In this document: piece by piece, positions 1-7,852 of the stretch | How the letters are laid out: each line of letters starts with the position of its first letter | Numbering within the stretch: the stretch's first letter is position 1 | DNA from: VRUE01 sp963707965 | Lineage (GTDB): Bacteria; Actinomycetota; Thermoleophilia; Solirubrobacterales; 70-9 | Reading direction: 5' to 3' | DNA length: 64,000 nt | Assembly: GCA_963707965.1 (NCBI GenBank) | Contig: CAVPRR010000006.1 | Span: 372,001-436,000, forward strand | Program-made: the position numbers and the translations under genes | The notes under the pieces: generated by a model | Seen by the model: the letters and a program-made list of their open reading frames with translations, nothing else | What the model was told of the DNA's origin: nothing | The model's database searches: none

Positions 1-516
1 TACGTCTTCCCGGTGCACGGTGATTTCCAGCGGCTGCGCCTGCACGCCGAACTCGCCCACTCGGTCGGGATCGATCCCGAGAACGTCTTCCAGGGCCGCA
101 ACGGCCTGCCCCTGGAGGTGGACGCTCAGGGGGCGCGCTTCGGCGAGGACGTCCACGCCGGCGTGGTCTTCGTCGACGGCGTCAACGTCGGCGAGCCCGA
201 CGACGTCGCCCTGCGGGATCGTCGCGAGATCTCGGCGGACGGCATCTTCATCGTCGTCGCGACGATCTCCTCCGACGACGGCACGGTCGTGGCTGAGCCG
301 GAGGTGATCCTCCGCGGCGTCGCCTTCCTGGAGGACGCCGACGCCCTGGTCGAAGAGCTGAAGGATGTGGTCGAGGACTCGCTGGAGGATGCCGCGGAGG
401 CCGGCACGCGAGAGGTCCACCTGGTCCAGGAAGACCTCCACGACGCGATCGCCAAGCTCGTGTACGAGCGGCTGCGCCGCCGGCCGATGATCCTGCCGGT
501 CGTCGTCGAGGTGTAG
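1..516 (+). CDS. rnj: Ribonuclease J, C-terminal part (5' end outside window)
   Basis: The frame is open from base 1 (reads YVFPVHGDF) with no start, so only the last ~171 residues are present. Visible are the VHGDFQRLRLHAELA segment, which in RNase J carries the last conserved metal-binding His of the metallo-beta-lactamase/beta-CASP core, and the C-terminal domain (VFVDGVNVG, ALRDRREISADGIFIVV). RNase J is a cytoplasmic zinc-dependent exo/endoribonuclease for mRNA decay and rRNA maturation. The TAG stop (514-516) lies in the left arm of a long palindrome, and a second terminator-like hairpin follows. The next gene converges from the minus strand. Confidence 0.9.
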   Translation, partial: YVFPVHGDFQRLRLHAELAHSVGIDPENVFQGRNGLPLEVDAQGARFGEDVHAGVVFVDGVNVGEPDDVALRDRREISADGIFIVVATISSDDGTVVAEPEVILRGVAFLEDADALVEELKDVVEDSLEDAAEAGTREVHLVQEDLHDAIAKLVYERLRRRPMILPVVVEV

Positions 517-628
517 AGCCCATCCCGGTAGGGGTTCCACTTAACTTTTTCGAGTCGCCTCTGTGGCTATCGACAATGGGCAGCCGCGAAAAAGTACAAG
601 ACGTTCCACCCCTACCGGGATGGGCTCT
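515..628. repeat. Palindromic element A: nested inverted repeat with conserved inner motif
   Basis: Outer arms 515-535 and 608-628 are perfect 21-bp complements. An inner stem pairs ACTTTTTCG (544-552) with CGAAAAAGT (587-595), followed by ACAAGACGTTCC. The left arm starts inside the rnj TAG stop codon. Architecture and inner motif recur after miaB at 10663-10772 while the arm sequence differs. It may act as a terminator for rnj or be a dispersed mobile palindrome. Confidence 0.75.
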
Positions 629-644
629 TAGCTCGGAGGGGAAA

Positions 645-688
645 GCGGACCCGCCGGGTTGCGTTGGGGAGAAACCCAGCGGGCCCGC
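645..688. terminator. Terminator-like hairpin between convergent rnj and sensor kinase genes
   Basis: A 16-bp imperfect stem pairs 645-660 (GCGGACCCGCCGGGTT) with 673-688 (AACCCAGCGGGCCCGC), with two non-Watson-Crick positions and a 12-nt loop. There is no T-tract, as is common for hairpins in GC-rich actinobacteria. Its place between two convergent stops suggests bidirectional termination. Confidence 0.5.
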
Positions 689-722
689 GTGTCTCGTCCA
701 GGCTGCAACCTAGAGCCGGCCG

Positions 723-2150
723 CTAAAGCCGGTCTAAAGCACGGGTGGCTCCCCGCCCGATGCCGCGCAGGGGAAGCCGGATGCGGAACAGGGCGCCGCC
801 GCGCTCGGATTCGGTCACCGCAGCCGAGCCACCGTGCGAGAGGGCGACCGCCCGCACGATTGAGAGGCCGAGGCCACTGCCACCGCCCACCGCGGTGTCG
901 GCCGGGCCATCGCCTCGAACGAAGCGGTCGAACACCTGCGTGCGCAGGGCGGGGGGGATGCCCGGCCCGTCATCGGCGACTTCGACGATCGCGCTGCCGT
1001 CCTCCGCCCGCAGGCGCAGCTCGATTGTCGCGCCGGGCGGCGTGTGGCGAACCGCGTTGTCGAGCAGGTTGAGCACCAGCCGGTGCAGCTCGTCGGGGTT
1101 GCCGTCGATCCGCAGCGGCCGGTCGTTCTCGATGCGCAGCTCGCGATCGCCGATGGTTGGGGCGACCTCGACGGCGGCATTGCCAGCCACCTCGGCGAGG
1201 TCGCAGCCGGTGCGGGCGCCGATCCGGCCAGCATCGGCTCGAGCCAGGAGGAGCAGATCGGCGACCAGCCGGCTCATCCGGTTCGAGGAGCGAAGCGCCG
1301 AATCGATCATCGCCTGCTCCTCGCCCCGTGTCGAATCGTTGAGCGAAGCCTGGAGCAGCTCGAGGTTGGCGAGGATGCTGGTCAGGGGAGTGCGAAGCTC
1401 GTGGGAGGCGTCGGCGACGAACTCGCGTTGCTTCTTCATCGCGGCTTCGCGCTCGGCGCGGGCGGCATCGAGGGAGCGCAGCATCTTCTCGAGCGTGCTG
1501 GCCAGCTCGCCAACCTCGTCGTCGGTGTTCGGCTCGGGCATGTGCCGGGAGGGATCGCCGGTGTCGGCGATCTGGCGCGCCGTGGCGGTGAGCGAGGAAA
1601 TGGGTCGCATCGCGCGGCCGGCAATGGTCGCGCCGGCCAGGATGGCGAGGAGGGTGCCGCCGAGCACCCCGATGGCGATCAAGAGCCAGAGGCGGCCAAT
1701 CGTCGAATCGATGTGGGCCACGCTGCGCCCGTACTGGACATACCCGGTCAGGCTGCCGGCTGCGTCGGCGATCGGCGCGGTGGCGACCCTCATGCCGTCG
1801 GCCCCGGTGACGCTCTCAAGCGGCGGGCCGAGATCGGCGGCGTTGGTGCTCTGCTTGAGCAGGGTGCCGGTGGAACTGAAGACGCGCACCGTCGCATCGT
1901 TGGGCAGCGCCACGTCATCGACGCCGGGACCTTCGAGCAGGTAGGAGCCGGCCGAGGTGTTGAGGATCTGGAGTTCCGCCGCCAGGGACTGCGCCGCCGC
2001 AGCAACCTCGCGGTTGAAATCGCTGCGAACCCGCTGGCTGGCGACCTGGCCGATCACAGCGCCGAAAAGCAGCAGGATCGCGAGCGTCAACCCGGCGGAG
2101 GTGGCGGCGAGGCGCCAGCGCACGGGCCAGTTGCGGGGGCGCACCTTCAC
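723..2150 (-). CDS. Two-component sensor histidine kinase (HAMP/HisKA/HATPase)
   Basis: 475-residue membrane kinase. TM1 is at about residues 12-37, an extracytoplasmic sensor loop at 38-152, TM2 at 153-177, then HAMP. The HisKA motif FVADASHELRTPLTS contains phospho-acceptor His250. The HATPase_c N-box (LNLLDNAVRHTPPG), G1 (VADDGPGIP) and G2 (GSGLGLSIVRAV) follow. The GTG start overlaps the response-regulator stop by 4 bp (GTGA), so the pair is translationally coupled. The stimulus cannot be read from the sequence; the layout resembles MprB/TcrY-type actinobacterial kinases. Confidence 0.93.
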   Translation of the reverse strand: MKVRPRNWPVRWRLAATSAGLTLAILLLFGAVIGQVASQRVRSDFNREVAAAAQSLAAELQILNTSAGSYLLEGPGVDDVALPNDATVRVFSSTGTLLKQSTNAADLGPPLESVTGADGMRVATAPIADAAGSLTGYVQYGRSVAHIDSTIGRLWLLIAIGVLGGTLLAILAGATIAGRAMRPISSLTATARQIADTGDPSRHMPEPNTDDEVGELASTLEKMLRSLDAARAEREAAMKKQREFVADASHELRTPLTSILANLELLQASLNDSTRGEEQAMIDSALRSSNRMSRLVADLLLLARADAGRIGARTGCDLAEVAGNAAVEVAPTIGDRELRIENDRPLRIDGNPDELHRLVLNLLDNAVRHTPPGATIELRLRAEDGSAIVEVADDGPGIPPALRTQVFDRFVRGDGPADTAVGGGSGLGLSIVRAVALSHGGSAAVTESERGGALFRIRLPLRGIGRGATRALDRL

Positions 2151-2842
2151 TCCTTCAGCACGTAGCCGGCTCCCCGCTTGGTGTGCAGGAGGCGGGACTC
2201 CGCACCCGCCTCGAGCTTGCGGCGCAGGTTGGAGATGAAGACGTCGATCGTGTTCGTGGCGGCGGTCGGGTCATAGCCCCAGACGTCGTCGAGGAGGCGC
2301 TCGCGCGAGATCACGAGGCGTTCGTTTCGCATCAGGTACTCGAGCAGCTCGAACTCGCGATTGGTCAGCTCGATCTCACGGTCGCCCCTCGACACCTCGC
2401 GGGTGTCGGGGTTGAGCGTCAGGTCGCCAACCCGCAGCGACGCCGAGCCGCGGGGCGGCCGCCGGCGCAGGAGCGCGCGAATCCGCGCCAGCAGCTCCCG
2501 CCGCTCGAACGGCTTCACGAGGTAGTCGTCGGCGCCGCTGTCGAGCCCGCCGACGCGGTCCTCGGTTTCGGTCCGCGCCGTCAGGATCAGGATCGGGACA
2601 TCGCTGCGGGCGCGCAGCTGCCGGCAGACCTCGACACCGTCCAGGAGAGGAAGGCCAAGGTCGAGCACGACGAGATCGGGGACGAAACCGTCCGCGACAT
2701 CGAGCGCCTCCACGCCGTCGCCCGAGGTCAGCACCTCGTAACCCTCACTACGCAGGGACCTCCGCAGCACGTCCGCGATGTCCTCGTCGTCCTCGACCAC
2801 GAGCACGCGGCCGCCCCGCGAATCGGTTTGGGTTGTGAGCAT
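2147..2842 (-). CDS. OmpR/PhoB-family response regulator
   Basis: 231 residues. The receiver domain has acidic residues VVEDDED near residues 16-22, phospho-acceptor Asp61 (VVLDLGLPLLDG) and the conserved Lys in VKPF. The C-terminal winged helix (about 130-231, LTNREFELLEYLMRNERLVISRE) is of the OmpR type. It is the partner of the overlapping kinase. The start ATG at 2840-2842 is preceded by TAACAT 8 nt upstream (2851-2856 on the plus strand), a leaderless-type -10. It is divergent from ftsK with only ~100 bp between starts. Confidence 0.94.
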   Translation of the reverse strand: MLTTQTDSRGGRVLVVEDDEDIADVLRRSLRSEGYEVLTSGDGVEALDVADGFVPDLVVLDLGLPLLDGVEVCRQLRARSDVPILILTARTETEDRVGGLDSGADDYLVKPFERRELLARIRALLRRRPPRGSASLRVGDLTLNPDTREVSRGDREIELTNREFELLEYLMRNERLVISRERLLDDVWGYDPTAATNTIDVFISNLRRKLEAGAESRLLHTKRGAGYVLKE

Positions 2843-2942
2843 CGTCGTCGATGTTAGCCGCGCGAGCTCCGGTCTCAGCCGAGATTTAGCGCGAATTTAC
2901 CCCGCGGAAGGGCTCGAAGAACCCGTGTCGAAGGGGAGTCCT

Positions 2943-5084
2943 ATGTTCGTGCGTAAGAAGCGCGGGACTGGCCGTGGCTCGAAGCCGGCTGCGAAGCGCA
3001 GGGCGAAACCGCGCCTTCCCAGACCGCGGCTGCCCCAGGGACTCGAACAGCGCCACCTGGACGTGATCGGGCTCTTGCTGATCGCCGCGGGCGTGTATCT
3101 GACGTTCGTCCTCTTCTTCGCCTGGGACGGGGGGAAGGTCGGCGAAGGGCTCGAAACCGGCCTCACCTACCTGTTCGGCGAGGTCGGCGCCCGAATCGCC
3201 ACCGTGCTGATGCTCGTGATCGGCGGCGTGCTGGTCACGGGCACATCGATCTCGGCGATCTTCCGCGGCCTCGGCAGGGGCCTGCGCCGCACTGCACACG
3301 GCGGGCACGGGGTGGCCCAAACGGTGGTCGACGGACGGCGGGCAAGGCGCGAGGCGAGGACCCGCCTCCTGGAGACCCAGGCCGGCCCAACCGACGTGAT
3401 GAGCGCCTATCCCGAGGCCGACGAGCTCGAGCCCACGGTCTCGGTGGCAGATGACGACATTGACGGGGGGCCCTTCGATGACGAGGGCGGCGTTGACGAC
3501 GCGGAGGCCGACGGCCCAACTCTGGAGGTCGCGTTACCCAGAGCCGATGCCGAGCGGGTAAGCCTGACCCCGCTGGGCAACAAGCGCGGAGTGACGACCT
3601 CCGAGGAGATCGAGTACGTCCCACCGTCGCCGAAGGTGCTCGAAAAGAGCCGAAGCGACAAGGGGCCGGACCCCCGCGACCATGAGGTGATCGGCCGCAA
3701 GCTGGTCGAGGCCCTGGGCCACTTCGGCGTCGAGGCGAAGATCGTCGGAATCGTCAGCGGGCCGCACGTGTCCCGCTACGAGCTGCGTTTGGCACCCGGC
3801 ACCAAGGTGAAGAAGGTCACCGAGCTCGCCAACGACCTCGCGTACGCCCTGGCCTCAACCGACATTCGCATCCTCGCCCCGATCCCGGGCAAGCAGGCGG
3901 TTGGCGTCGAGGTGCCCAACACGCGTCGCCGCATGGTCCGGCTGGGCGACATCTACGCGCCCCGCCCCGAGAAGACCTCGCCGCTGGTCGCCTGGCTGGG
4001 GAAAGGCATCGACGGCAACCCGGTCTGGACCGACCTGGCCAGGATGCCCCATGTCCTGGTCGCCGGGACGACGGGCTCCGGCAAGTCCGGCTGCGTCAAC
4101 GCCATCCTCTCCTCGATCCTCATGCAGGCGTCCCCCAACGACGTGCGCCTCGTGCTGGTCGACCCCAAGCAGGTGGAGCTCAACCACTACGAGAACGTCC
4201 CGCACCTGCTGACACCCGTCGTCACCTCGCCGCGGCTTGCCGCCAACGTGCTCGCCAACCTGATCGGCGAGATGGAGAGCCGCTACGGGATCATGGGCGA
4301 GGCGCGCTGTCGCAACCTGGCCGAGCTGAACCGTGCCCGCGCAAGGGTCGGCGAGCCGCCGCTGCCGCACGTGCTCTGCGTGATCGACGAGCTTGCCGAC
4401 CTGATGATGATCGCCCCCGCAGAGGTGGAGGACTCGATCATCCGCCTCGCGCAGAAGTCTCGGGCCACCGGCATCCACCTGGTGCTGGCGACCCAGCGGC
4501 CCTCGACCGACATCATCACGGGCACGATCAAGGTCAACATCCCGGCCCGGATCGCGTTCGCCGTCTCCTCCCAGACGGACTCGAGGGTCATCCTCGACCA
4601 GGGCGGGGCGGAGGCGCTGCTCGGTCAGGGCGACATGCTGTTCCGCGGCGCGGGAACCTCGAAGATGCAGCGAATTCAGGGGGGGTTCGTAACCGAGGAG
4701 GAGATCGCGCGGATCGCGGGCCACTGGGCCCGGCAGGGCGAACCCGAATTCGAAGCCGAGCTCCTGGAGGCGCGGGAGAACGTGGCCGAGGAGACCGCCG
4801 ACGACGATTTCGACCCCGACAGCGACGACCTGCTCGACGAGGCGATTCGCCAGGTCGTACAGACGGACACCGCCTCGGTCTCGATGATCCAGCGCCGCCT
4901 GCGGGTCGGCTACACCCGCGCGGGGCGCCTGATCGACATGCTCGAGCGGCGCGGCGTGATATCCGGATACGAGGGCTCCAAGCCCCGCCAGGTCCTGATC
5001 ACGCAGGCCGACCTGCCCCGTGTGCTCGGGGCGCCCAAGAGCCCCGAGGACTCCGATACGAGCGTTCCCGGGGCCGTCTCCTGA
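2943..5084 (+). CDS. ftsK: DNA translocase FtsK/SpoIIIE
   Basis: 713 residues from the ATG at 2943, chosen because AGGGGAG lies 5-11 nt upstream and the basic N-terminus follows. A basic leader (to ~45) precedes two evident membrane helices (about 49-66 and 85-110), then an acidic linker, the alpha/beta ATPase motor with Walker A TTGSGKS near residue 380 and Walker B LCVIDELADLMM, and the C-terminal gamma winged helix (VSMIQRRLRVGYTRAGRLIDML). It pumps chromosomal DNA at the septum. FtsK/SpoIIIE proteins normally have four N-terminal helices, so the membrane part here is reduced. Confidence 0.95.
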   Translation: MFVRKKRGTGRGSKPAAKRRAKPRLPRPRLPQGLEQRHLDVIGLLLIAAGVYLTFVLFFAWDGGKVGEGLETGLTYLFGEVGARIATVLMLVIGGVLVTGTSISAIFRGLGRGLRRTAHGGHGVAQTVVDGRRARREARTRLLETQAGPTDVMSAYPEADELEPTVSVADDDIDGGPFDDEGGVDDAEADGPTLEVALPRADAERVSLTPLGNKRGVTTSEEIEYVPPSPKVLEKSRSDKGPDPRDHEVIGRKLVEALGHFGVEAKIVGIVSGPHVSRYELRLAPGTKVKKVTELANDLAYALASTDIRILAPIPGKQAVGVEVPNTRRRMVRLGDIYAPRPEKTSPLVAWLGKGIDGNPVWTDLARMPHVLVAGTTGSGKSGCVNAILSSILMQASPNDVRLVLVDPKQVELNHYENVPHLLTPVVTSPRLAANVLANLIGEMESRYGIMGEARCRNLAELNRARARVGEPPLPHVLCVIDELADLMMIAPAEVEDSIIRLAQKSRATGIHLVLATQRPSTDIITGTIKVNIPARIAFAVSSQTDSRVILDQGGAEALLGQGDMLFRGAGTSKMQRIQGGFVTEEEIARIAGHWARQGEPEFEAELLEARENVAEETADDDFDPDSDDLLDEAIRQVVQTDTASVSMIQRRLRVGYTRAGRLIDMLERRGVISGYEGSKPRQVLITQADLPRVLGAPKSPEDSDTSVPGAVS

Positions 5085-5126
5085 CGGTTGCCCGCAGGGA
5101 ATGCCCGTCCGTAGCACAATGACCTG

Positions 5127-5888
5127 GTGGCCATCGGCATCGGAGCGACCCTTCGCGAGACGCGGAACCGGCGCAAGATCAGCCTCAGCGACGCGGAGGG
5201 CGCGACCAAGATTCGAATCCGCTACCTGCAGGCCCTGGAGAACGAGGAGTGGGACGTCCTACCCGGTGGCGCCTACACGCGCGGGTTCATCCGCACGTAC
5301 GCCTCCCACCTCGGCCTCGACGGCGACCGACTTGCTGAGGAGTACCGTCGCAGCACAGGACCGCCGGCCGGCGACCCCCCACCCAGGGTCGAGCCCGCAG
5401 CCACACCCGGCGGGGGGAAGCGGCGAGGACGGGTTCCGGTCCGGGCGCTTGCCGCGGCCCTCGTCGCGGGGCTGATCGCTGTTGCCATTGCGATAAGCGT
5501 GGTCGCCGGCGGAGACGACACAGTGACACCGAAACCCAAGCCCACGAAGACGAGCACGGGAGATGGCGAGCGCCCGGGAACCGCCGCGATGCCGGAGTCC
5601 ACGCCCAGCGTCTCCGTGCAGCTGGCCGCGCGGGCGGAAGTGTGGATCTGCCTGCTGGATGCCGGCGGGAAGGAGCTGATCGCCGGGCAGATCCTGGAAG
5701 CGGGAGCCGAAGAGGGACCGTTTCGCTCGACCGGCTTCTCGGTGTCCTTCGGCAACGGCGAAGTGACGCTGAGCATCAACGGAAGCGCGGCGGAAATTCC
5801 CGCGACCTCCAGCCCGATCGGCTACGCGATCGACTCGGACGGTGCGCTGAAGCAGCTGGGCGAGTCTGAAAGGCCCACCTGCGCATGA
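5127..5888 (+). CDS. RodZ-like helix-turn-helix membrane protein
   Basis: 253 residues. The N-terminal Cro/RodZ-type HTH (about 5-75: GATLRETRNRRKISLSD, KIRIRYLQALENEEW, GGAYTRGFIRTYA) is followed by a linker, one membrane helix (about 106-128, LAAALVAGLIAVAIAISVVA) and an extracytoplasmic DUF4115-like beta domain. RodZ-type proteins link the cytoskeleton to wall synthesis, but actinobacterial members are poorly characterised. The GTG start at 5127 sits 6 nt after CACAAT, suggesting a leaderless mRNA. The stop overlaps cinA by 4 bp. Confidence 0.8.
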   Translation: MAIGIGATLRETRNRRKISLSDAEGATKIRIRYLQALENEEWDVLPGGAYTRGFIRTYASHLGLDGDRLAEEYRRSTGPPAGDPPPRVEPAATPGGGKRRGRVPVRALAAALVAGLIAVAIAISVVAGGDDTVTPKPKPTKTSTGDGERPGTAAMPESTPSVSVQLAARAEVWICLLDAGGKELIAGQILEAGAEEGPFRSTGFSVSFGNGEVTLSINGSAAEIPATSSPIGYAIDSDGALKQLGESERPTCA

Positions 5889-7171
5889 GCGCTTCGCCGG
5901 TTCGCGCCGGGGTCGTGGTGACCGGAACCGAGGTCTTGAACGGCCGCGTGACCGATCGCAACGGGCCGTGGATCTCCGAACGGCTCGCCGAGCTGGGCGT
6001 CGACGTGGCCCACATCCACATCGTCGGGGACCGTCCCGAGGACCTCGAGATGGCGCTGCGGTTCATGGCGGACGGGGGAATGGACCTGATCGTCACCTCC
6101 GGTGGGCTGGGGCCCACTGCGGACGACCTGACGGCGGAGATCGTCGCCCGCTTCGCGGGCCGCAGGCTGGTCCTCGACGAGGAGATGGAGAAGAAGATCG
6201 CGGCAATCCTGCGCGGCTTCGCCCGCCGCTTCAAATTCGACGCGGAGGCGGTGAAGGCCGCCAACCGCAAGCAGGCGATGGTGCCCGAGGGGGCGATCCC
6301 GCTCGATCCGGTCGGCACCGCCCCGGGGCTGGTGGTCCCCTCCGAGGAGAGGGTGTTCGTCGTCCTGCCCGGCCCGCCGCGCGAGCTGCGACCGATGTGG
6401 CCGGCGGCCATGGAGACGGCCCCGGTGCAGGCGCTGCTCGAGCGCGCGACGCCCCTGCATGGCTACACGCTGCGCCTGTTCGGGATCCCCGAGTCCGAAA
6501 TAGCCAAGAGCCTGAGGGAGCTGGACGCCGAGGGCGTGGCGCTTGGAGACCTCGAGATCACGACCTGCCTGCGGCGCGGCGAGATCGAGATCGAGGTCCG
6601 CTACCGCGACGGTGGGTCGGCGACGGCGGATGCCGTCAGAGCGGGCTTCGCCGAGCGCCATCCCCGCCACCTGTTCAGCACCGACGGGGAGACGATCGAC
6701 TCGCAGGTCGCGCAGCTGCTGAGCGGGCACAGGCTCGGGCTGGCGGAGTCCTGCAGCGGTGGCCTGCTGGCGGCACGGATCACGAACGTCCCCGGCGCGT
6801 CCGGCTACCTGGCCGGCGGTGTGGTTGCTTACTCAAACGAGGCGAAGACCGACCTGCTGGGGGTCGATCCGGGCTTGATCGAGGCACACGGCGCCGTCTC
6901 CCCCGAGGTGGCGGAGGCAATGGCCCTCGGGGCGTTGGATCGGTTCGGAGCCGACGTCACTGTCGCAATCACCGGAATCGCCGGCCCGCAGGGGGAAGGC
7001 GAGGACAAGCCGGTTGGCTACGTCTGCTTCGACGCGCGCCTCGCGGATGGCACGAGCATCTCCCGGGACCCGGTCATCCCGGGGGATCGCGAGGACGTTC
7101 GCGAACGATCCGCCCTGGTCGGGATGCACCTGCTGCGCATCCTCCTGAGCGGCGGCGAGGCACCTCTGTAA
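5885..7171 (+). CDS. cinA: CinA-family nicotinamide mononucleotide deamidase-related protein
   Basis: 428 residues. An N-terminal MoCF/COG1058 domain (about 1-170: VVVTGTEVLNGRVTDRNG, VTSGGLGPTADDLT, PGPPREL) and a C-terminal CinA/PncC domain (about 275-425: GLAESCSGGLLAARITNVPG, GGVVAYSNEAKTDLLGV). The family recycles NMN to nicotinate mononucleotide and has pyrophosphatase activity; the old competence/damage-inducible name is historical. The start overlaps the upstream stop (ATGA). Proximity to recA is a classical arrangement for cinA. Confidence 0.93.
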   Translation: MSASPVRAGVVVTGTEVLNGRVTDRNGPWISERLAELGVDVAHIHIVGDRPEDLEMALRFMADGGMDLIVTSGGLGPTADDLTAEIVARFAGRRLVLDEEMEKKIAAILRGFARRFKFDAEAVKAANRKQAMVPEGAIPLDPVGTAPGLVVPSEERVFVVLPGPPRELRPMWPAAMETAPVQALLERATPLHGYTLRLFGIPESEIAKSLRELDAEGVALGDLEITTCLRRGEIEIEVRYRDGGSATADAVRAGFAERHPRHLFSTDGETIDSQVAQLLSGHRLGLAESCSGGLLAARITNVPGASGYLAGGVVAYSNEAKTDLLGVDPGLIEAHGAVSPEVAEAMALGALDRFGADVTVAITGIAGPQGEGEDKPVGYVCFDARLADGTSISRDPVIPGDREDVRERSALVGMHLLRILLSGGEAPL

Positions 7172-7203
7172 CACCCGCGGCACGCTCTTTTCACGATTGC
7201 GCG

Positions 7204-7232
7204 TTGTCCCGTGCGCCCCGGCCCCATAGCCT
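7204..7232 (+). promoter_or_regulatory. Putative promoter of thpR (leaderless)
   Basis: TTGTCC (7204-7209), a 17-bp spacer and TAGCCT (7227-7232) form a recognisable sigma-70-type promoter. The ATG of thpR begins 8 nt after the -10 box, so the transcript would start at or next to the start codon. Pattern match only. Confidence 0.45.
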
Positions 7233-7239
7233 CACCGGC

Positions 7240-7842
7240 ATGACGAAGGAGAGGCTGAAGAGCCCGCGGGCCAGGTTGTTCGTCGCCCTGGAGCTGCCCG
7301 CCTCGGTGCGAGCCGAGATCGTGAAGTGGAGCCGCGAGGAGCTCAGTGACCCGGCGCTGCGCTGCGCCTCCCAGGAGTCCCTCCACATCACCCTCGCCTT
7401 CCTGGGCTACCTGCCGGAGCGGGAGATCGAGGGCTTGACGACGATCGTCGCCGCAGCCTCAGGGCCCGCCCCGACGATCGAGCTGCGTGACCCGGTTGCC
7501 AGGCCGGAGCGTGGCCGGCCGAGCCTCTTTGCGCTTCCCGCCGTGTCTCCGGCATCCGTTGCCCTGCAGTCCGAGCTGCAGGAGAGACTGGTCGCGGCGC
7601 ACCTCTACAGGCCCGAGAAGCGCCCGTTCTGGCCCCACGTGACGGTCGCCAGGGTGCGGCGCGAGAAGCGGGGATCGAAGCGGCCGGCGCTCGTTTCCCG
7701 GCCGCCGGGGCCACTGCCGACGGCTTTGTTGCAGGCCGTAAGTTGCGTCCGCATCACGCTCTACCGTTCCGAACTCAAGCCGCAGGGTGCGGAGTACACC
7801 CGGTTGGCGCAAGTCGAGCTGCCCAACGCCGGGCGGCAGTGA
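7240..7842 (+). CDS. thpR: RNA 2',3'-cyclic phosphodiesterase (2H family)
   Basis: 200 residues from the ATG at 7240. Upstream in-frame sequence is a shadow of cinA. Both 2H catalytic motifs are present: LHITLAFLG (about 48-56) and WPHVTVARV (about 132-140), with the HxTx signature. The family hydrolyses 2',3'-cyclic phosphodiester ends of RNA and was first described as LigT, a 2'-5' RNA ligase. The gene ends 10 nt before recA. Confidence 0.9.
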   Translation: MTKERLKSPRARLFVALELPASVRAEIVKWSREELSDPALRCASQESLHITLAFLGYLPEREIEGLTTIVAAASGPAPTIELRDPVARPERGRPSLFALPAVSPASVALQSELQERLVAAHLYRPEKRPFWPHVTVARVRREKRGSKRPALVSRPPGPLPTALLQAVSCVRITLYRSELKPQGAEYTRLAQVELPNAGRQ

Positions 7843-7852
7843 GGTGAAAGAC

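Noticed and set aside
515..628. Integron attC sites for palindromes A and B
   Set aside because: The RYYYAAC/GTTRRRY core sites are not present at the arm ends and there is no integrase or cassette array nearby.
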